Assembly (NCBI GenBank): GCA_964588695.1
Contig: CAZPQK010000003.1
Coordinates: 62,001 to 126,000, forward strand
Source: CAZPQK01 sp964588695
GTDB lineage: Bacteria; Krumholzibacteriota; Krumholzibacteriia; WVZY01; JAKEHA01
Direction: 5' to 3'
Length of the DNA: 64,000 nt
In this document: piece by piece, positions 8,798-16,536 of the stretch
Numbering within the stretch: position 1 is the first letter of the stretch
How the letters are laid out: each line of letters starts with the position of its first letter
The notes under the pieces: model-generated
The model's input: only the letters and a program-made list of their open reading frames with translations
The model's database searches: none
What the model was told of the DNA's origin: nothing
Made by a program: the position numbers and the translations under genes

Positions 8798-10051
8798 TTG
8801 GATAAGTTTGTCATCGAAGGACCCACGCGACTGCAGGGCGAGGTTGCCATCGGCGGCGCCAAGAATGCCATGTTGCCAATCATGGCGGCGACCCTGCTAG
8901 CGCGAGGCAAGAGCGTTTTGCGCAACGTTCCGCGGTTGCGCGACACCGACACCATGATCAGTATGCTTGAGTTGTTGGGTGCCACGGTTACGTCCACCGG
9001 TAACGAAGTTCACGTGGACACCACCAACGCCAATAATGTCGAAGCGCCCTACGACTACGTTCGCAAGATGCGGGCATCGATTTATGTCATGGGACCGCTA
9101 CTCGCGTTCCACGGTCGCGCCCGGGTGAGTATGCCCGGTGGATGCGCATGGGGTCCACGGCCCATCGACCTGCACCTGATGGCCATGGAGCAGTTGGGTG
9201 CGGAGGTCGAACTTAGCCATGGTTACATCGAAGCCCGATGCGACCGGCTACAGGGTGGCGAGGTAAGTTTCAAGACCATTAGCGTAGGTGCGACTTGTCA
9301 AACCATGATGGCGGCGGCGTTGGCCGATGGCTTTACCATTATCAACAACGCTGCATTGGAACCCGAAGTTACCGATCTGGCCGATGCCCTGGTCGCCGCC
9401 GGGGTTCCGATTGAGGGCCGCGGAACCGCGACCCTTAAAATCGAAGGCGTCCAATCGGTGGACCCCATTGACCACGACATCATTCCCGATCGAATCGAAG
9501 CGGGAACGTTTGCCGCGGCTGCGGTCGCGACTCGTGGCGACATCACCATGCGTGGGTGTAACGTTCCCCACCTAAGTGCGGTGCTAAGCACTCTACAAGA
9601 GGTGGGCGCGACGATCGAAACCGGTGACGACTGGGTGCGGATCTCTCATAACGGCGACATCAATGCCGTGGACGTGGTCACTCGCGAATACCCTGGTTTT
9701 CCCACCGATATGCAAGCGCAAATCATGGGTGTGCTGTGTCTGGCCAACGGTGTCAGTACGGTCAAAGACACCATCTACCCGGACCGCTTTACGCATATTC
9801 CCGAGTTGCGCCGCTTTGGCGCCGACATTCGGTTGGATGGCAACCTGGCGGTAATTCGCGGAACCGACACGCTTGACGGCGCGCCGGTGATGGCCACCGA
9901 TATTCGCGCCAGCTCTGCCCTGATCCTTGCCGCAATGGCAGCAAACGGCCCCACCGAAATGCTGCGGGTCTACCACATCGACCGTGGGTACGAACGCATC
10001 GAAGAAAAACTGCGCGCGCTGGGCGCACGCATTCAACGCGTCGAACAATAA
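8798..10051 (+). CDS. murA: UDP-N-acetylglucosamine 1-carboxyvinyltransferase
   Basis: First committed step of peptidoglycan synthesis: transfers enolpyruvate from PEP to UDP-GlcNAc in the cytoplasm. 417 aa, full length. The start codon is TTG at 8798, preceded by CCGGAG; it yields the usual N-terminal GPTRLQGEVAIGGAKNA block with the substrate-binding Lys. The active-site Cys is residue 116 in MPGGCAWGPRP, so this is the fosfomycin-target Cys form. A 12-nt gap follows prmC and a 2-nt gap precedes selB, so it is part of the same run. Confidence 0.96.
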   Translation: MDKFVIEGPTRLQGEVAIGGAKNAMLPIMAATLLARGKSVLRNVPRLRDTDTMISMLELLGATVTSTGNEVHVDTTNANNVEAPYDYVRKMRASIYVMGPLLAFHGRARVSMPGGCAWGPRPIDLHLMAMEQLGAEVELSHGYIEARCDRLQGGEVSFKTISVGATCQTMMAAALADGFTIINNAALEPEVTDLADALVAAGVPIEGRGTATLKIEGVQSVDPIDHDIIPDRIEAGTFAAAAVATRGDITMRGCNVPHLSAVLSTLQEVGATIETGDDWVRISHNGDINAVDVVTREYPGFPTDMQAQIMGVLCLANGVSTVKDTIYPDRFTHIPELRRFGADIRLDGNLAVIRGTDTLDGAPVMATDIRASSALILAAMAANGPTEMLRVYHIDRGYERIEEKLRALGARIQRVEQ

Positions 10052-10053
10052 TC

Positions 10054-11931
10054 ATGCGAAGACTCATTCTAGGTACCGCCGGTCATGTCGATCACGGCAA
10101 GACCGAACTGGTTCGCGCCCTAACCGGACGCGAAACCGACCGGCTCAAAGAAGAAAAAGCCCGCGGTATTTCTATCGAGCTTGGCTTTGCACCGCTACAG
10201 CTCTCCGATGACGTGTTTGTGGGGTTGATCGACGTGCCCGGGCACGAACGTTTCGTAAAGCAGATGGTGTCGGGCGCTGGCGGCCTGGATATGGCGATGC
10301 TACTGATCGCTGCCGACGAAGGCGTAATGCCTCAAACTCAAGAGCACCTCGAAGTGCTTACCTCCCTGCAGTTGCAGCACGGCGTTGTTGTGGTCAGCAA
10401 GAGCGACCTGGCAACACCCGAGACGCGCGAACTCCTCCAGGAAGAAATTAGCGACCTCCTGGACGGCACCTTTTTGGAGCACGCACCTGTTGTTCATGTC
10501 TCAGCCAGAACCGGCGACGGCATTAGCGCTCTCCAGGACGCGTTGTTGCAAGTCGCGCATGCTGTTCCCGAACGCAAGCTTGCCGGTTGGTTTCGTCTTC
10601 CCGTGGACCGCGTGTTTGTCCGCGAAGGAATTGGTACGGTGGTTACCGGTAGCGCCTACAGCGGGCAGGTGGCGATGGGTGACACGCTGCAACACTGGCC
10701 GTCGGGGCGCTCTGTTCGCGTGCGGGACCTGCAGAGCTTTAATGACCACCGCGAACGTGCGGGTGCGGGAGAGCGGCTAGCTATCGCGTTGCAAGGAATC
10801 AAGCGCGACGAGATATCACGGGGAGATGTTCTTACTTCGCCGGATTCGTTTTCTCCTTCGCATGTGGTTGACGCGCGCGTTGAAGTTGCCAGCTACGACG
10901 ACTTTGTCGTCAAGAATCGCGAGCGTGTTCGCATTCACCACGGCGCGCGTGAAGTGATGGGTCGTGTGGTGTTGCTGGAAGCAGACGAACTGGTAAGCGG
11001 CCAATCGGGGTTGGCGCAATTGGTGTTGGAGTCGCCGGTGGTAAGTGCGCCTGGCGATACTTTAGTTATTCGCAAGTACTCGCCGATGCGTGTTTGCGGT
11101 GGCGGAGTTGTTATTGATCCGACGCCGGAAAGGCACCGACGCAACGACATTGAGGTTATTCAAACGCTACGGGTTCGTGAACAGGGAGACCCGAGTGCGT
11201 TGCTGCTGCAAAAGCTAGTCGCCGGTGGTTTCGAAGGTGCACCGCTAGCCGAGTGTGATCAAGCCGAACTAGCGGCGCTAACGGATTCGGGCGAAGCTAC
11301 CACGATTGGTAAACGCGCCTATGCGAGTGACGCGGTTGCTCGCCTCGCGGCCGAGATCGAAGACACAGTTGCGCCATACCTGGCGGAATATCCATTGCGA
11401 TGGGGTATGAGCAAAGAGGAACTAAAGAAGCGACTTCAGGTTTCCGCATCCGGCAATCAGTATGGCGAACTGCTGGCAGCGGCAGCCGTACATCGGCCCA
11501 TCTTCGTGCAGGAAGACCTGGTTCGCATCGGCGACCAAGCCCCGGAACTCGGCGACGAGACGACCAGCGCGTTGGAAGCGCTGGCTACGTTTATCGGTAG
11601 CTGCAGCGTCGCGTTTCCGGCGCGCTCAGATTGTGCGTCGCACTGGACCGGTAGCGGTTCGCTGGACGATGCACTCGGGTACCTGGCCCGAGCGGGACGT
11701 CTGGTGGACTTCGGTGCAGCGGGCGTTATGGACAAAGGGGCGTTTGAGCAATGCTTGTCCAAGTTGGGAGCGTTGTTCGATGAGAATCCTGAAGTGGGCG
11801 TGCCGGTATTTAAAGATGCGCTGGGGGTAACCCGCAAACACGCAATTCCGATTCTGGAGTACTGCGACGCACAAAACTACACCCATCGGCGGGAGGGGGG
11901 ACGCGTTCGCGGTGGCCGCTTCCCTGTATAG
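10054..11931 (+). CDS. selB: Selenocysteine-specific elongation factor SelB
   Basis: GTPase that delivers Sec-tRNA to in-frame UGA codons next to a SECIS hairpin; 625 aa. G1 is GHVDHGKT (10-17), followed by TDRLKEEKARGISIELGF, which is diagnostic of SelB. G3 is DVPGH (from residue 60) and G4 is SKSD (115-118). Beta-barrel domains follow, then a C-terminal winged-helix region (from about 380) that binds SECIS RNA. It starts 2 nt after murA without its own Shine-Dalgarno. selA, selD and the Sec tRNA gene are not in the window, nor did I find a selenoprotein here. The gene implies, but does not prove, selenocysteine use. Confidence 0.93.
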   Translation: MRRLILGTAGHVDHGKTELVRALTGRETDRLKEEKARGISIELGFAPLQLSDDVFVGLIDVPGHERFVKQMVSGAGGLDMAMLLIAADEGVMPQTQEHLEVLTSLQLQHGVVVVSKSDLATPETRELLQEEISDLLDGTFLEHAPVVHVSARTGDGISALQDALLQVAHAVPERKLAGWFRLPVDRVFVREGIGTVVTGSAYSGQVAMGDTLQHWPSGRSVRVRDLQSFNDHRERAGAGERLAIALQGIKRDEISRGDVLTSPDSFSPSHVVDARVEVASYDDFVVKNRERVRIHHGAREVMGRVVLLEADELVSGQSGLAQLVLESPVVSAPGDTLVIRKYSPMRVCGGGVVIDPTPERHRRNDIEVIQTLRVREQGDPSALLLQKLVAGGFEGAPLAECDQAELAALTDSGEATTIGKRAYASDAVARLAAEIEDTVAPYLAEYPLRWGMSKEELKKRLQVSASGNQYGELLAAAAVHRPIFVQEDLVRIGDQAPELGDETTSALEALATFIGSCSVAFPARSDCASHWTGSGSLDDALGYLARAGRLVDFGAAGVMDKGAFEQCLSKLGALFDENPEVGVPVFKDALGVTRKHAIPILEYCDAQNYTHRREGGRVRGGRFPV

Positions 11932-12042
11932 TTGCGCCCAGAGGCCCGATTCGTACCGAAACCACCGAACGGCCGGGGGCCTGGAGGCCGAAATGTTGCG
12001 GACGGACGCGACAAAATGCCGATCGATTGTGTAGCTTCCCCC

Positions 12043-12071
12043 TTTTGAGCGGTCTCTGGGTGTGTTATACT
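12043..12071 (+). promoter_or_regulatory. Probable promoter of the small secreted protein gene
   Basis: TATACT (12066-12071) is a good -10; the best -35 at 17-nt spacing is TTTTGA (12043-12048), only a partial match. Predicted start near 12078, about 36 nt before the GTG at 12114. Confidence 0.45.
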
Positions 12072-12113
12072 CGCGTAGAGGTTAGCCTCATCCACATACA
12101 GGCAGGTGAAAAG

Positions 12114-12509
12114 GTGAAAAGCCCCCTTCGCATAGCCAGCCTTGCATTGGGTCTGGCGCTAGCGTTTCCGCTGGCGTCGCCACAAACGGTGCAAGTCGCT
12201 CATGCGCAACAGATTCAAGCTCCCCTCGATCGCACACTAGCGCCAGGAACCACCACGATCCGTTACGGTGGCGAGTCCCTTCGATTCTCGACGACCGTGA
12301 TGATCCAGGTTCGTCTTGAGACGCTGGGCAACAATCGGATTCGTGTCCGAGTTTCCCATCGTGCGGGCATAGAAGGACGTCTGCCGGGAGAAACTCTCCA
12401 GATATTCTGGGAGGACTGGGGCAATGAGCTTTACAACGGCTCCCCTCCGCCCACCAGCTCGCCTTGGGACGAAATCCTGAATACCGAGGGCGGATTCACC
12501 GAGGGATAG
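12114..12509 (+). CDS. Small secreted protein, unknown function
   Basis: 131 aa. It has a clear Sec signal peptide: KSPLR, a hydrophobic core rich in Ala and Leu, and a likely cleavage after AHA (residues about 31-33). The mature part (about 98 aa) is not recognised; it has a beta-rich middle (TTIRYGGESLRFSTTVMIQVRLE has alternating polar and hydrophobic residues) and a Pro/Ser-rich tail (SPPPTSSPW). There is no lipobox and no cysteine. I choose the GTG at 12114 because AGGCAGG lies about 9 nt upstream and the signal peptide begins there. It has its own promoter and a very strong terminator, so it is a stand-alone, probably well-expressed envelope or exported protein. Confidence 0.65.
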   Translation: MKSPLRIASLALGLALAFPLASPQTVQVAHAQQIQAPLDRTLAPGTTTIRYGGESLRFSTTVMIQVRLETLGNNRIRVRVSHRAGIEGRLPGETLQIFWEDWGNELYNGSPPPTSSPWDEILNTEGGFTEG

Positions 12510-12514
12510 AAAAG

Positions 12515-12544
12515 AAATCTTACGACCGTAAAAAAATCTTACGG
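12515..12544 (+). repeat. Short direct and inverted repeats after secreted protein gene
   Basis: AAATCTTACG occurs at 12515-12524 and again at 12534-12543. Between them CCGTAA (12526-12531) pairs with TTACGG (12539-12544). They lie between the stop codon and the main terminator and could be an mRNA 3'-end structure. Confidence 0.5.
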
Positions 12545-12555
12545 TGCCACAATCG

Positions 12556-12600
12556 CGGGCGAGAAACTACCAATCGGTTTCTCGCCCGTTTCTTTGTTGT
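12556..12600 (+). terminator. Strong intrinsic terminator
   Basis: Perfect 12-bp stem CGGGCGAGAAAC (12556-12567) / GTTTCTCGCCCG (12577-12588), 9-nt loop, followed by TTTCTTTGTTGT. It ends transcription of the secreted-protein gene. Confidence 0.9.
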
Positions 12601-12747
12601 AAGCGCAGTATTCACAGCCAGTTAGATATTGTTTGACCGAAATCTCGGCAAATCTTGCCTATGGCACCAGAGTTGCACTATGCAATGTCTGCGGACGCCC
12701 GATTTTTGAGCAGGTTGGGCGGCCGTAACAGGAAGAGGAGAAGGTGA

Positions 12748-12881
12748 ATTAGAGGGTAATACCGCGTGGCGATTTCAACGACGTCTGAGCAGCGTCGTTG
12801 TGCCTACCTCAGTGGCTCGCCAAGCCAGTGAATCATAGCCCTTGCCCTTAGCGTGATTCCTACCGCGTATTACCCTCTAAT
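12748..12881. repeat. 134-nt inverted-repeat element (MITE-like or structured RNA)
   Basis: Terminal arms ATTAGAGGGTAATAC (12748-12762) and GTATTACCCTCTAAT (12867-12881) are a perfect 15-bp inverted repeat, extendable by about 3 bp past a single-base bulge. Three smaller hairpins lie inside: CAACGACG/CGTCGTTG (12776-12783/12793-12800), TGGCT/AGCCA (12813-12817/12823-12827) and GAATCA/TGATTC (12830-12835/12854-12859). Folded as RNA this is a closed four-way junction. The arms also contain TA at 12750-12751 and 12878-12879, compatible with a TA target duplication of an IS630/mariner-type MITE. No ORF lies within. The structure is seen directly; both identities are inference. Confidence 0.75.
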
Positions 12882-12936
12882 CCCTCGCTAGAAATAATGC
12901 GGGAATGCCCCCCACACGTCCCGTGAGCAGTACCGG

Positions 12937-13015
12937 CTGAGCCGATTGGAATACTCGTCGTGGAAGGTCCCTAGTCGCTTCCTCGGCGGGAACCCCGATC
13001 GGCTCAGTTATTTTT
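12937..13015 (+). terminator. Long rod-like hairpin with T-run, no + strand gene upstream
   Basis: CTGAGCCGAT (12937-12946) pairs perfectly with ATCGGCTCAG (12998-13007) and extends by three more pairs. After a small internal loop a second helix (12954-12966 with 12978-12990) forms 12 pairs with one T-T mismatch. TTATTTTT (13008-13015) follows, so it is terminator-like on the + strand only. The nearest + strand gene upstream already has its own strong terminator at 12556-12600. This suggests an independent + strand transcript across 12.6-13.0 kb. The T-run touches the rqcH stop codon. Confidence 0.65.
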
Positions 13016-14622
13016 CAGGAATCTTCAGAGTCGTGGCCTTCGGGCAGGGTGGGCGCCACAATGACCACCTTCTCGCGTTCGCATCGCACTTGCCCCGCCA
13101 GTGCCCCCCGAAACTTCCGGACATATTTGCGAAGCGTATAAATAACCGGTGCATACTCGCTGTGACGAGCTTTGGAGTAGAAGGCGGCGATACCGGCGGC
13201 GACTTCGACAATATGGGCAGGTGGTTGGGCGTTCTTGGCGGGGCCGCGTAGTACAACATGTGACCCCGCGACATGCTGCGCGTGCAACCAGGTGTCTCCT
13301 GGAGAGGCGATCTTGAAGGTGAGTTCGTCGTTCTCGTTGTTGTTCCGGCCGACGATTGCCGTCCAACCCAATCCCAGGTCAAACGTGCGAAACGTTTTTG
13401 GCTGCTGCCTGGTCGATCGGGTCCGGGTTTGCGGCTGACGCTGCACCTGAATCTGGTAGTCGTTAATGACATCTTCGACCGCGGCGAATTGCTCCGCCGG
13501 AGTCTGTAGCGCACGAGCATTGTCGAGCGCCGATTTGAGCGCCGCGATTTCTTTGCTGACCAGCTCGATCCGACGACTTGTGTGTTCCTGCGACTTGCGC
13601 AACTTTGTTGCTTTCTTAAAGCGTTTTTCGATTTGCACGGTGATCGACTGGCTTGGGTCCAATTCGATATCGAGCTCGCTTCCTTCTTGATACGGGTCTG
13701 GAAAAGTCACCGACGCCGCGCCTTTAGGGATTTGCGCTTGAAACGCCGCAAGCGTTTCGGCTTCACGCCGCACGCGATCGTGCTCGGCGGACGCATCTAA
13801 ATCCCGGTTTAGTTTGGTCAGTAGTTTTCGTTGTGCGGACAGGCGACGTTCGACCGGGCGCAACTGGGCTTCCACCATTTTAGTGAGCACCTGTTCACAA
13901 ACGATTGCGCCAAGCTCTAACCCTGCGGCCGTCATCGACGTTGTCGGCTGGCCCGCCCACTTCGCGGTGTCCGCTACCTGCGACGTTGCCGGCACCGGAG
14001 TAGCTGCTCCCAACTTGCGATCGGCGACAAGTCGAAAAGTTGCTTCGCCGGCAATCAGTTGGTCGCGAAAATCCACGACAGCCCCCGCGTCAAACGGGTT
14101 ACCAAAACTTTGCGCCAGCGTTCGATCGCACCCGGGCGTTTCCTCGGTCAGGTCGTCTACGGTAGCGCTGATCACTGACTGTGAAACCTCACCCTCTTCG
14201 GCGCGGGCAGCGGCATGACGGTCGCCTAACGACGCCATGGTCACGCCTCCGCTACGCAGCAGCGCGCGCGCAAATGCCCCGTAGGCGTGGAAGGTCAAGA
14301 TGATGCGGGTAGATCCGCCGTCGACACTGTCCACGACCAGGTCCAGCACCCGGTCGTCGGGCCGCGCGATGAAGTTGGCCACTGTGCCGCCGGTAAGTTT
14401 AGGGAATTGAACGTTTCCGGGGAGGTCGCGAATCGGGTTGCTGTCGGACAAGTAGACAAATGGTCCGGGCGCTTCGAACACGTAGACCAGCGTGCGGCGT
14501 GGGCCGGCTCCGATGAGCGGAATGCTGAGCACCGGCTTGAACCACCGCACCGCGCCGAGTTGTTTGCCGACCATGTCGGCGCGGGCGTGGCGTGCGAAGG
14601 CGTGTAATGCGAGTAGGTTCAC
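13015..14622 (-). CDS. rqcH: RqcH/NFACT ribosome-associated quality control protein
   Basis: 535 aa. Bacterial Rqc2 homologue that binds stalled 50S subunits carrying peptidyl-tRNA and recruits tRNA-Ala for C-terminal alanine tailing. It has the N-terminal NFACT-N domain (with FIARPDDRV near 85-95, containing the Asp-Arg pair), a long central coiled coil (about 245-370), and the C-terminal NFACT-R RNA-binding domain with GRNNNENDELT and DTWLHAQHVAGSHVVL (about 430-470). It starts at GTG on the - strand (14620-14622) behind GGGAG. It ends in TGA, one of four TGA stops seen. It is divergent from yicC, with about 117 nt between start codons. Confidence 0.92.
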   Translation of the reverse strand: MNLLALHAFARHARADMVGKQLGAVRWFKPVLSIPLIGAGPRRTLVYVFEAPGPFVYLSDSNPIRDLPGNVQFPKLTGGTVANFIARPDDRVLDLVVDSVDGGSTRIILTFHAYGAFARALLRSGGVTMASLGDRHAAARAEEGEVSQSVISATVDDLTEETPGCDRTLAQSFGNPFDAGAVVDFRDQLIAGEATFRLVADRKLGAATPVPATSQVADTAKWAGQPTTSMTAAGLELGAIVCEQVLTKMVEAQLRPVERRLSAQRKLLTKLNRDLDASAEHDRVRREAETLAAFQAQIPKGAASVTFPDPYQEGSELDIELDPSQSITVQIEKRFKKATKLRKSQEHTSRRIELVSKEIAALKSALDNARALQTPAEQFAAVEDVINDYQIQVQRQPQTRTRSTRQQPKTFRTFDLGLGWTAIVGRNNNENDELTFKIASPGDTWLHAQHVAGSHVVLRGPAKNAQPPAHIVEVAAGIAAFYSKARHSEYAPVIYTLRKYVRKFRGALAGQVRCEREKVVIVAPTLPEGHDSEDS

Positions 14623-14667
14623 GGGCTCCCTGCGTCGTTAAGTTGTTCTTACGCTTAGCGTTGGCGA

Positions 14668-14696
14668 TTGACAGCGCCGGGGTGGGAAGTTAGTAT
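14668..14696 (+). promoter_or_regulatory. Canonical promoter of yicC-gmk-rpoZ
   Basis: TTGACA (14668-14673), 17-nt spacer, TAGTAT (14691-14696). Predicted start near 14703, leader about 37 nt. Confidence 0.8.
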
Positions 14697-14739
14697 TCCT
14701 TCACCTACTCACGCGCAAAACGTTTTAAGGATTCCATCC

Positions 14740-15615
14740 ATGTTAATCAGCATGACCGGCTTCGGACAAGGAGAAGCCACCGACGGTCGCTACACCGTTA
14801 CTTCCGAAGTTCGTACAGTTAACCACCGGTTCCTGGACTGTTCGATCAAGCTACCGCGAAACCTGCAGCTTCGCGAGCGCGACGTTCGCGATCAGGTGCG
14901 GGCCAAAGCCTCGCGTGGTCGCATCTATGTCACGGTGACGCTTGACGACACCGGCGATGCTGCCGAAGTGACCATCAACGAAGCGCTGATGCGGCAATAC
15001 CTTGATCGTCTCCGCGGGTTCGCGCAAAGCAATGGCGTTAACGACGACGTCACTCTTAGCACGCTGGTGTCTTTGCCCGATGTTTTTGGTGCCAACAACA
15101 ACGACGCCAACGACGAAGTGTTGTGGCCACTACTAAACAAGAGCCTCAACGATGCACTCGACAAGCTGGTCGAAATGCGGTCCACCGAGGGCAAGACCAT
15201 CCACAAAGACTTGAGCGAACGCCTGGCGGCGATTGCCAGTACCGTGGCCGAAATCGAAAAGGTCGCACCCGAAGTTAACGAACGTCATGCCCGCACCTAT
15301 CGCGAGCGAATCGATAAACTAATGAGCGACAGCAAGATCGACACCGATCGACTGATGACCGAAGTGTCGTTGCTTGCCGAGCGGTTGGATTTTACCGAAG
15401 AAGTTACTCGTCTGAAGAGCCATATCGAACAGTTCGACCATTACATGAATATCGGTGGCGAGGTGGCCAAGCGGCTCACGTATCTGCTTCAGGAAATGCA
15501 TCGTGAAGCATCAACCATTGGGTCAAAGGCTTCGGACACCGAAGTGATTCAGCACGTGGTGTCGCTTAAAGAGGAGACCGAAAAGATCCGCGAACAGGTA
15601 CAGAACGTCGAGTAG
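14740..15615 (+). CDS. yicC: YicC-family endoribonuclease
   Basis: 291 aa. It begins MLISMTGFGQGEA, the family N-terminus, and ends with the conserved EMHREASTIGSKASD and VSLKEETEKIREQVQNVE blocks. The family is an RNase that cleaves small RNAs and mRNAs in E. coli; that activity is assumed here from homology. I place the start at the ATG at 14740 with AAGGAT upstream, rather than at 14668, which lies in the promoter. It is followed after 2 nt by gmk, the usual yicC-gmk-rpoZ order. Confidence 0.92.
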   Translation: MLISMTGFGQGEATDGRYTVTSEVRTVNHRFLDCSIKLPRNLQLRERDVRDQVRAKASRGRIYVTVTLDDTGDAAEVTINEALMRQYLDRLRGFAQSNGVNDDVTLSTLVSLPDVFGANNNDANDEVLWPLLNKSLNDALDKLVEMRSTEGKTIHKDLSERLAAIASTVAEIEKVAPEVNERHARTYRERIDKLMSDSKIDTDRLMTEVSLLAERLDFTEEVTRLKSHIEQFDHYMNIGGEVAKRLTYLLQEMHREASTIGSKASDTEVIQHVVSLKEETEKIREQVQNVE

Positions 15616-15617
15616 CC

Positions 15618-16214
15618 ATGGGACGCAAAAGCCCGGCATTTCCAATCGTGGTGTCTGGCCCGTCCGGAGTGGGCAAAACCACGCTGTGCAACCGGCTGTT
15701 GGAGGCAGACGGATCCCTACGCGAGTCGATTTCGGCCACGACCCGAGCCCCGCGCGAAGGGGAAGTCGACGGCGAGGACTACTTTTTTGTCTCCCACGAC
15801 CGCTTCGCCGAAATGAAGAATGGCGCTCTCGCGGAGTGGGCAGAGGTGTACGGAGAGTTCTACGGCACTCCTAAGGCCTTCGTAGAAGAGACGTTAGCCA
15901 GGGGCCACGATGTTCTCCTGAACATTGACACGCAGGGGGGCATTAGTGTAAAAAGGGTGTTTCCCGAGGCGTATCTGATCTTTATCTTACCTCCGTCCTT
16001 CGCGATTCTCGGGGAACGTATCCGCAACCGGGGTTCCGCCAACGACATCGAACGACGGGTATCGAGCGCTCGCCGCGAAGCGGCCGACGCGATCACCTAT
16101 GGATACGACCGGATCATCGTAAACGACGATCTGGACGAAGCCACCGCCAAGCTCATCTCGGTCATCGCGGCCGAACGGGAAGCGCGGTCGAACCAAAGTA
16201 ATGACAGGAGCTGA
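15618..16214 (+). CDS. gmk: Guanylate kinase
   Basis: 198 aa. Phosphorylates GMP to GDP with ATP. P-loop SGPSGVGKTTL (about 13-23), GMP-binding ISATTRAPREGEVDGEDYFFV (about 39-59), and a lid region with RIRNRGSANDIERRVSSA. It sits between yicC and rpoZ in the common order. It ends TGA, rare in this window. Confidence 0.96.
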   Translation: MGRKSPAFPIVVSGPSGVGKTTLCNRLLEADGSLRESISATTRAPREGEVDGEDYFFVSHDRFAEMKNGALAEWAEVYGEFYGTPKAFVEETLARGHDVLLNIDTQGGISVKRVFPEAYLIFILPPSFAILGERIRNRGSANDIERRVSSARREAADAITYGYDRIIVNDDLDEATAKLISVIAAEREARSNQSNDRS

Positions 16215-16219
16215 TTGAA

Positions 16220-16462
16220 GTGCCGACTCCGTTGGAAAGACTGGTTGTGATCGAAAAGATTACCAGGTCGATTGAAAACCGCTACGAAGCCATTCGCGTA
16301 ATGGCGAAAGAAGCGCGCCGCTTGAACTCGTTGATTCTTCGTGGTGCGACTGCTGACGACGACTTCAAGCCGACGTCGACGGCCATGCAGCGCGTGATCA
16401 ACGAAAAAGTTACTTACGAGTACGTCGAGCGCAAACCCGACGAACCTCTGTTCGACGAGTAA
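16220..16462 (+). CDS. rpoZ: RNA polymerase omega subunit
   Basis: 80 aa. It starts at GTG (16220) behind AGGAG with 8-nt spacing. The conserved core is visible: an N-terminal ITRSIENRYEAIRVMAKEARRLN helix that includes the NRYE..R..A.EAR pattern, then a variable acidic tail. Omega assists beta-prime folding. Placement directly after gmk supports the call. Confidence 0.88.
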   Translation: MPTPLERLVVIEKITRSIENRYEAIRVMAKEARRLNSLILRGATADDDFKPTSTAMQRVINEKVTYEYVERKPDEPLFDE

Positions 16463-16536
16463 TCGCTGCGAATGCCCGCAGCAGCGGCTCGACGCATACC
16501 TCCCGTTTCCATCCCGGCGGGTGAGCCGTTAGCATC

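Noticed and set aside
12748..13015. tRNA-Sec, SRP RNA, RNase P RNA or tmRNA next to selB
   Set aside because: No GTTCGA-type T-arm or CCA end, no GGAAG-type SRP tetraloop domain, and no RNase P or tmRNA conserved blocks on either strand.
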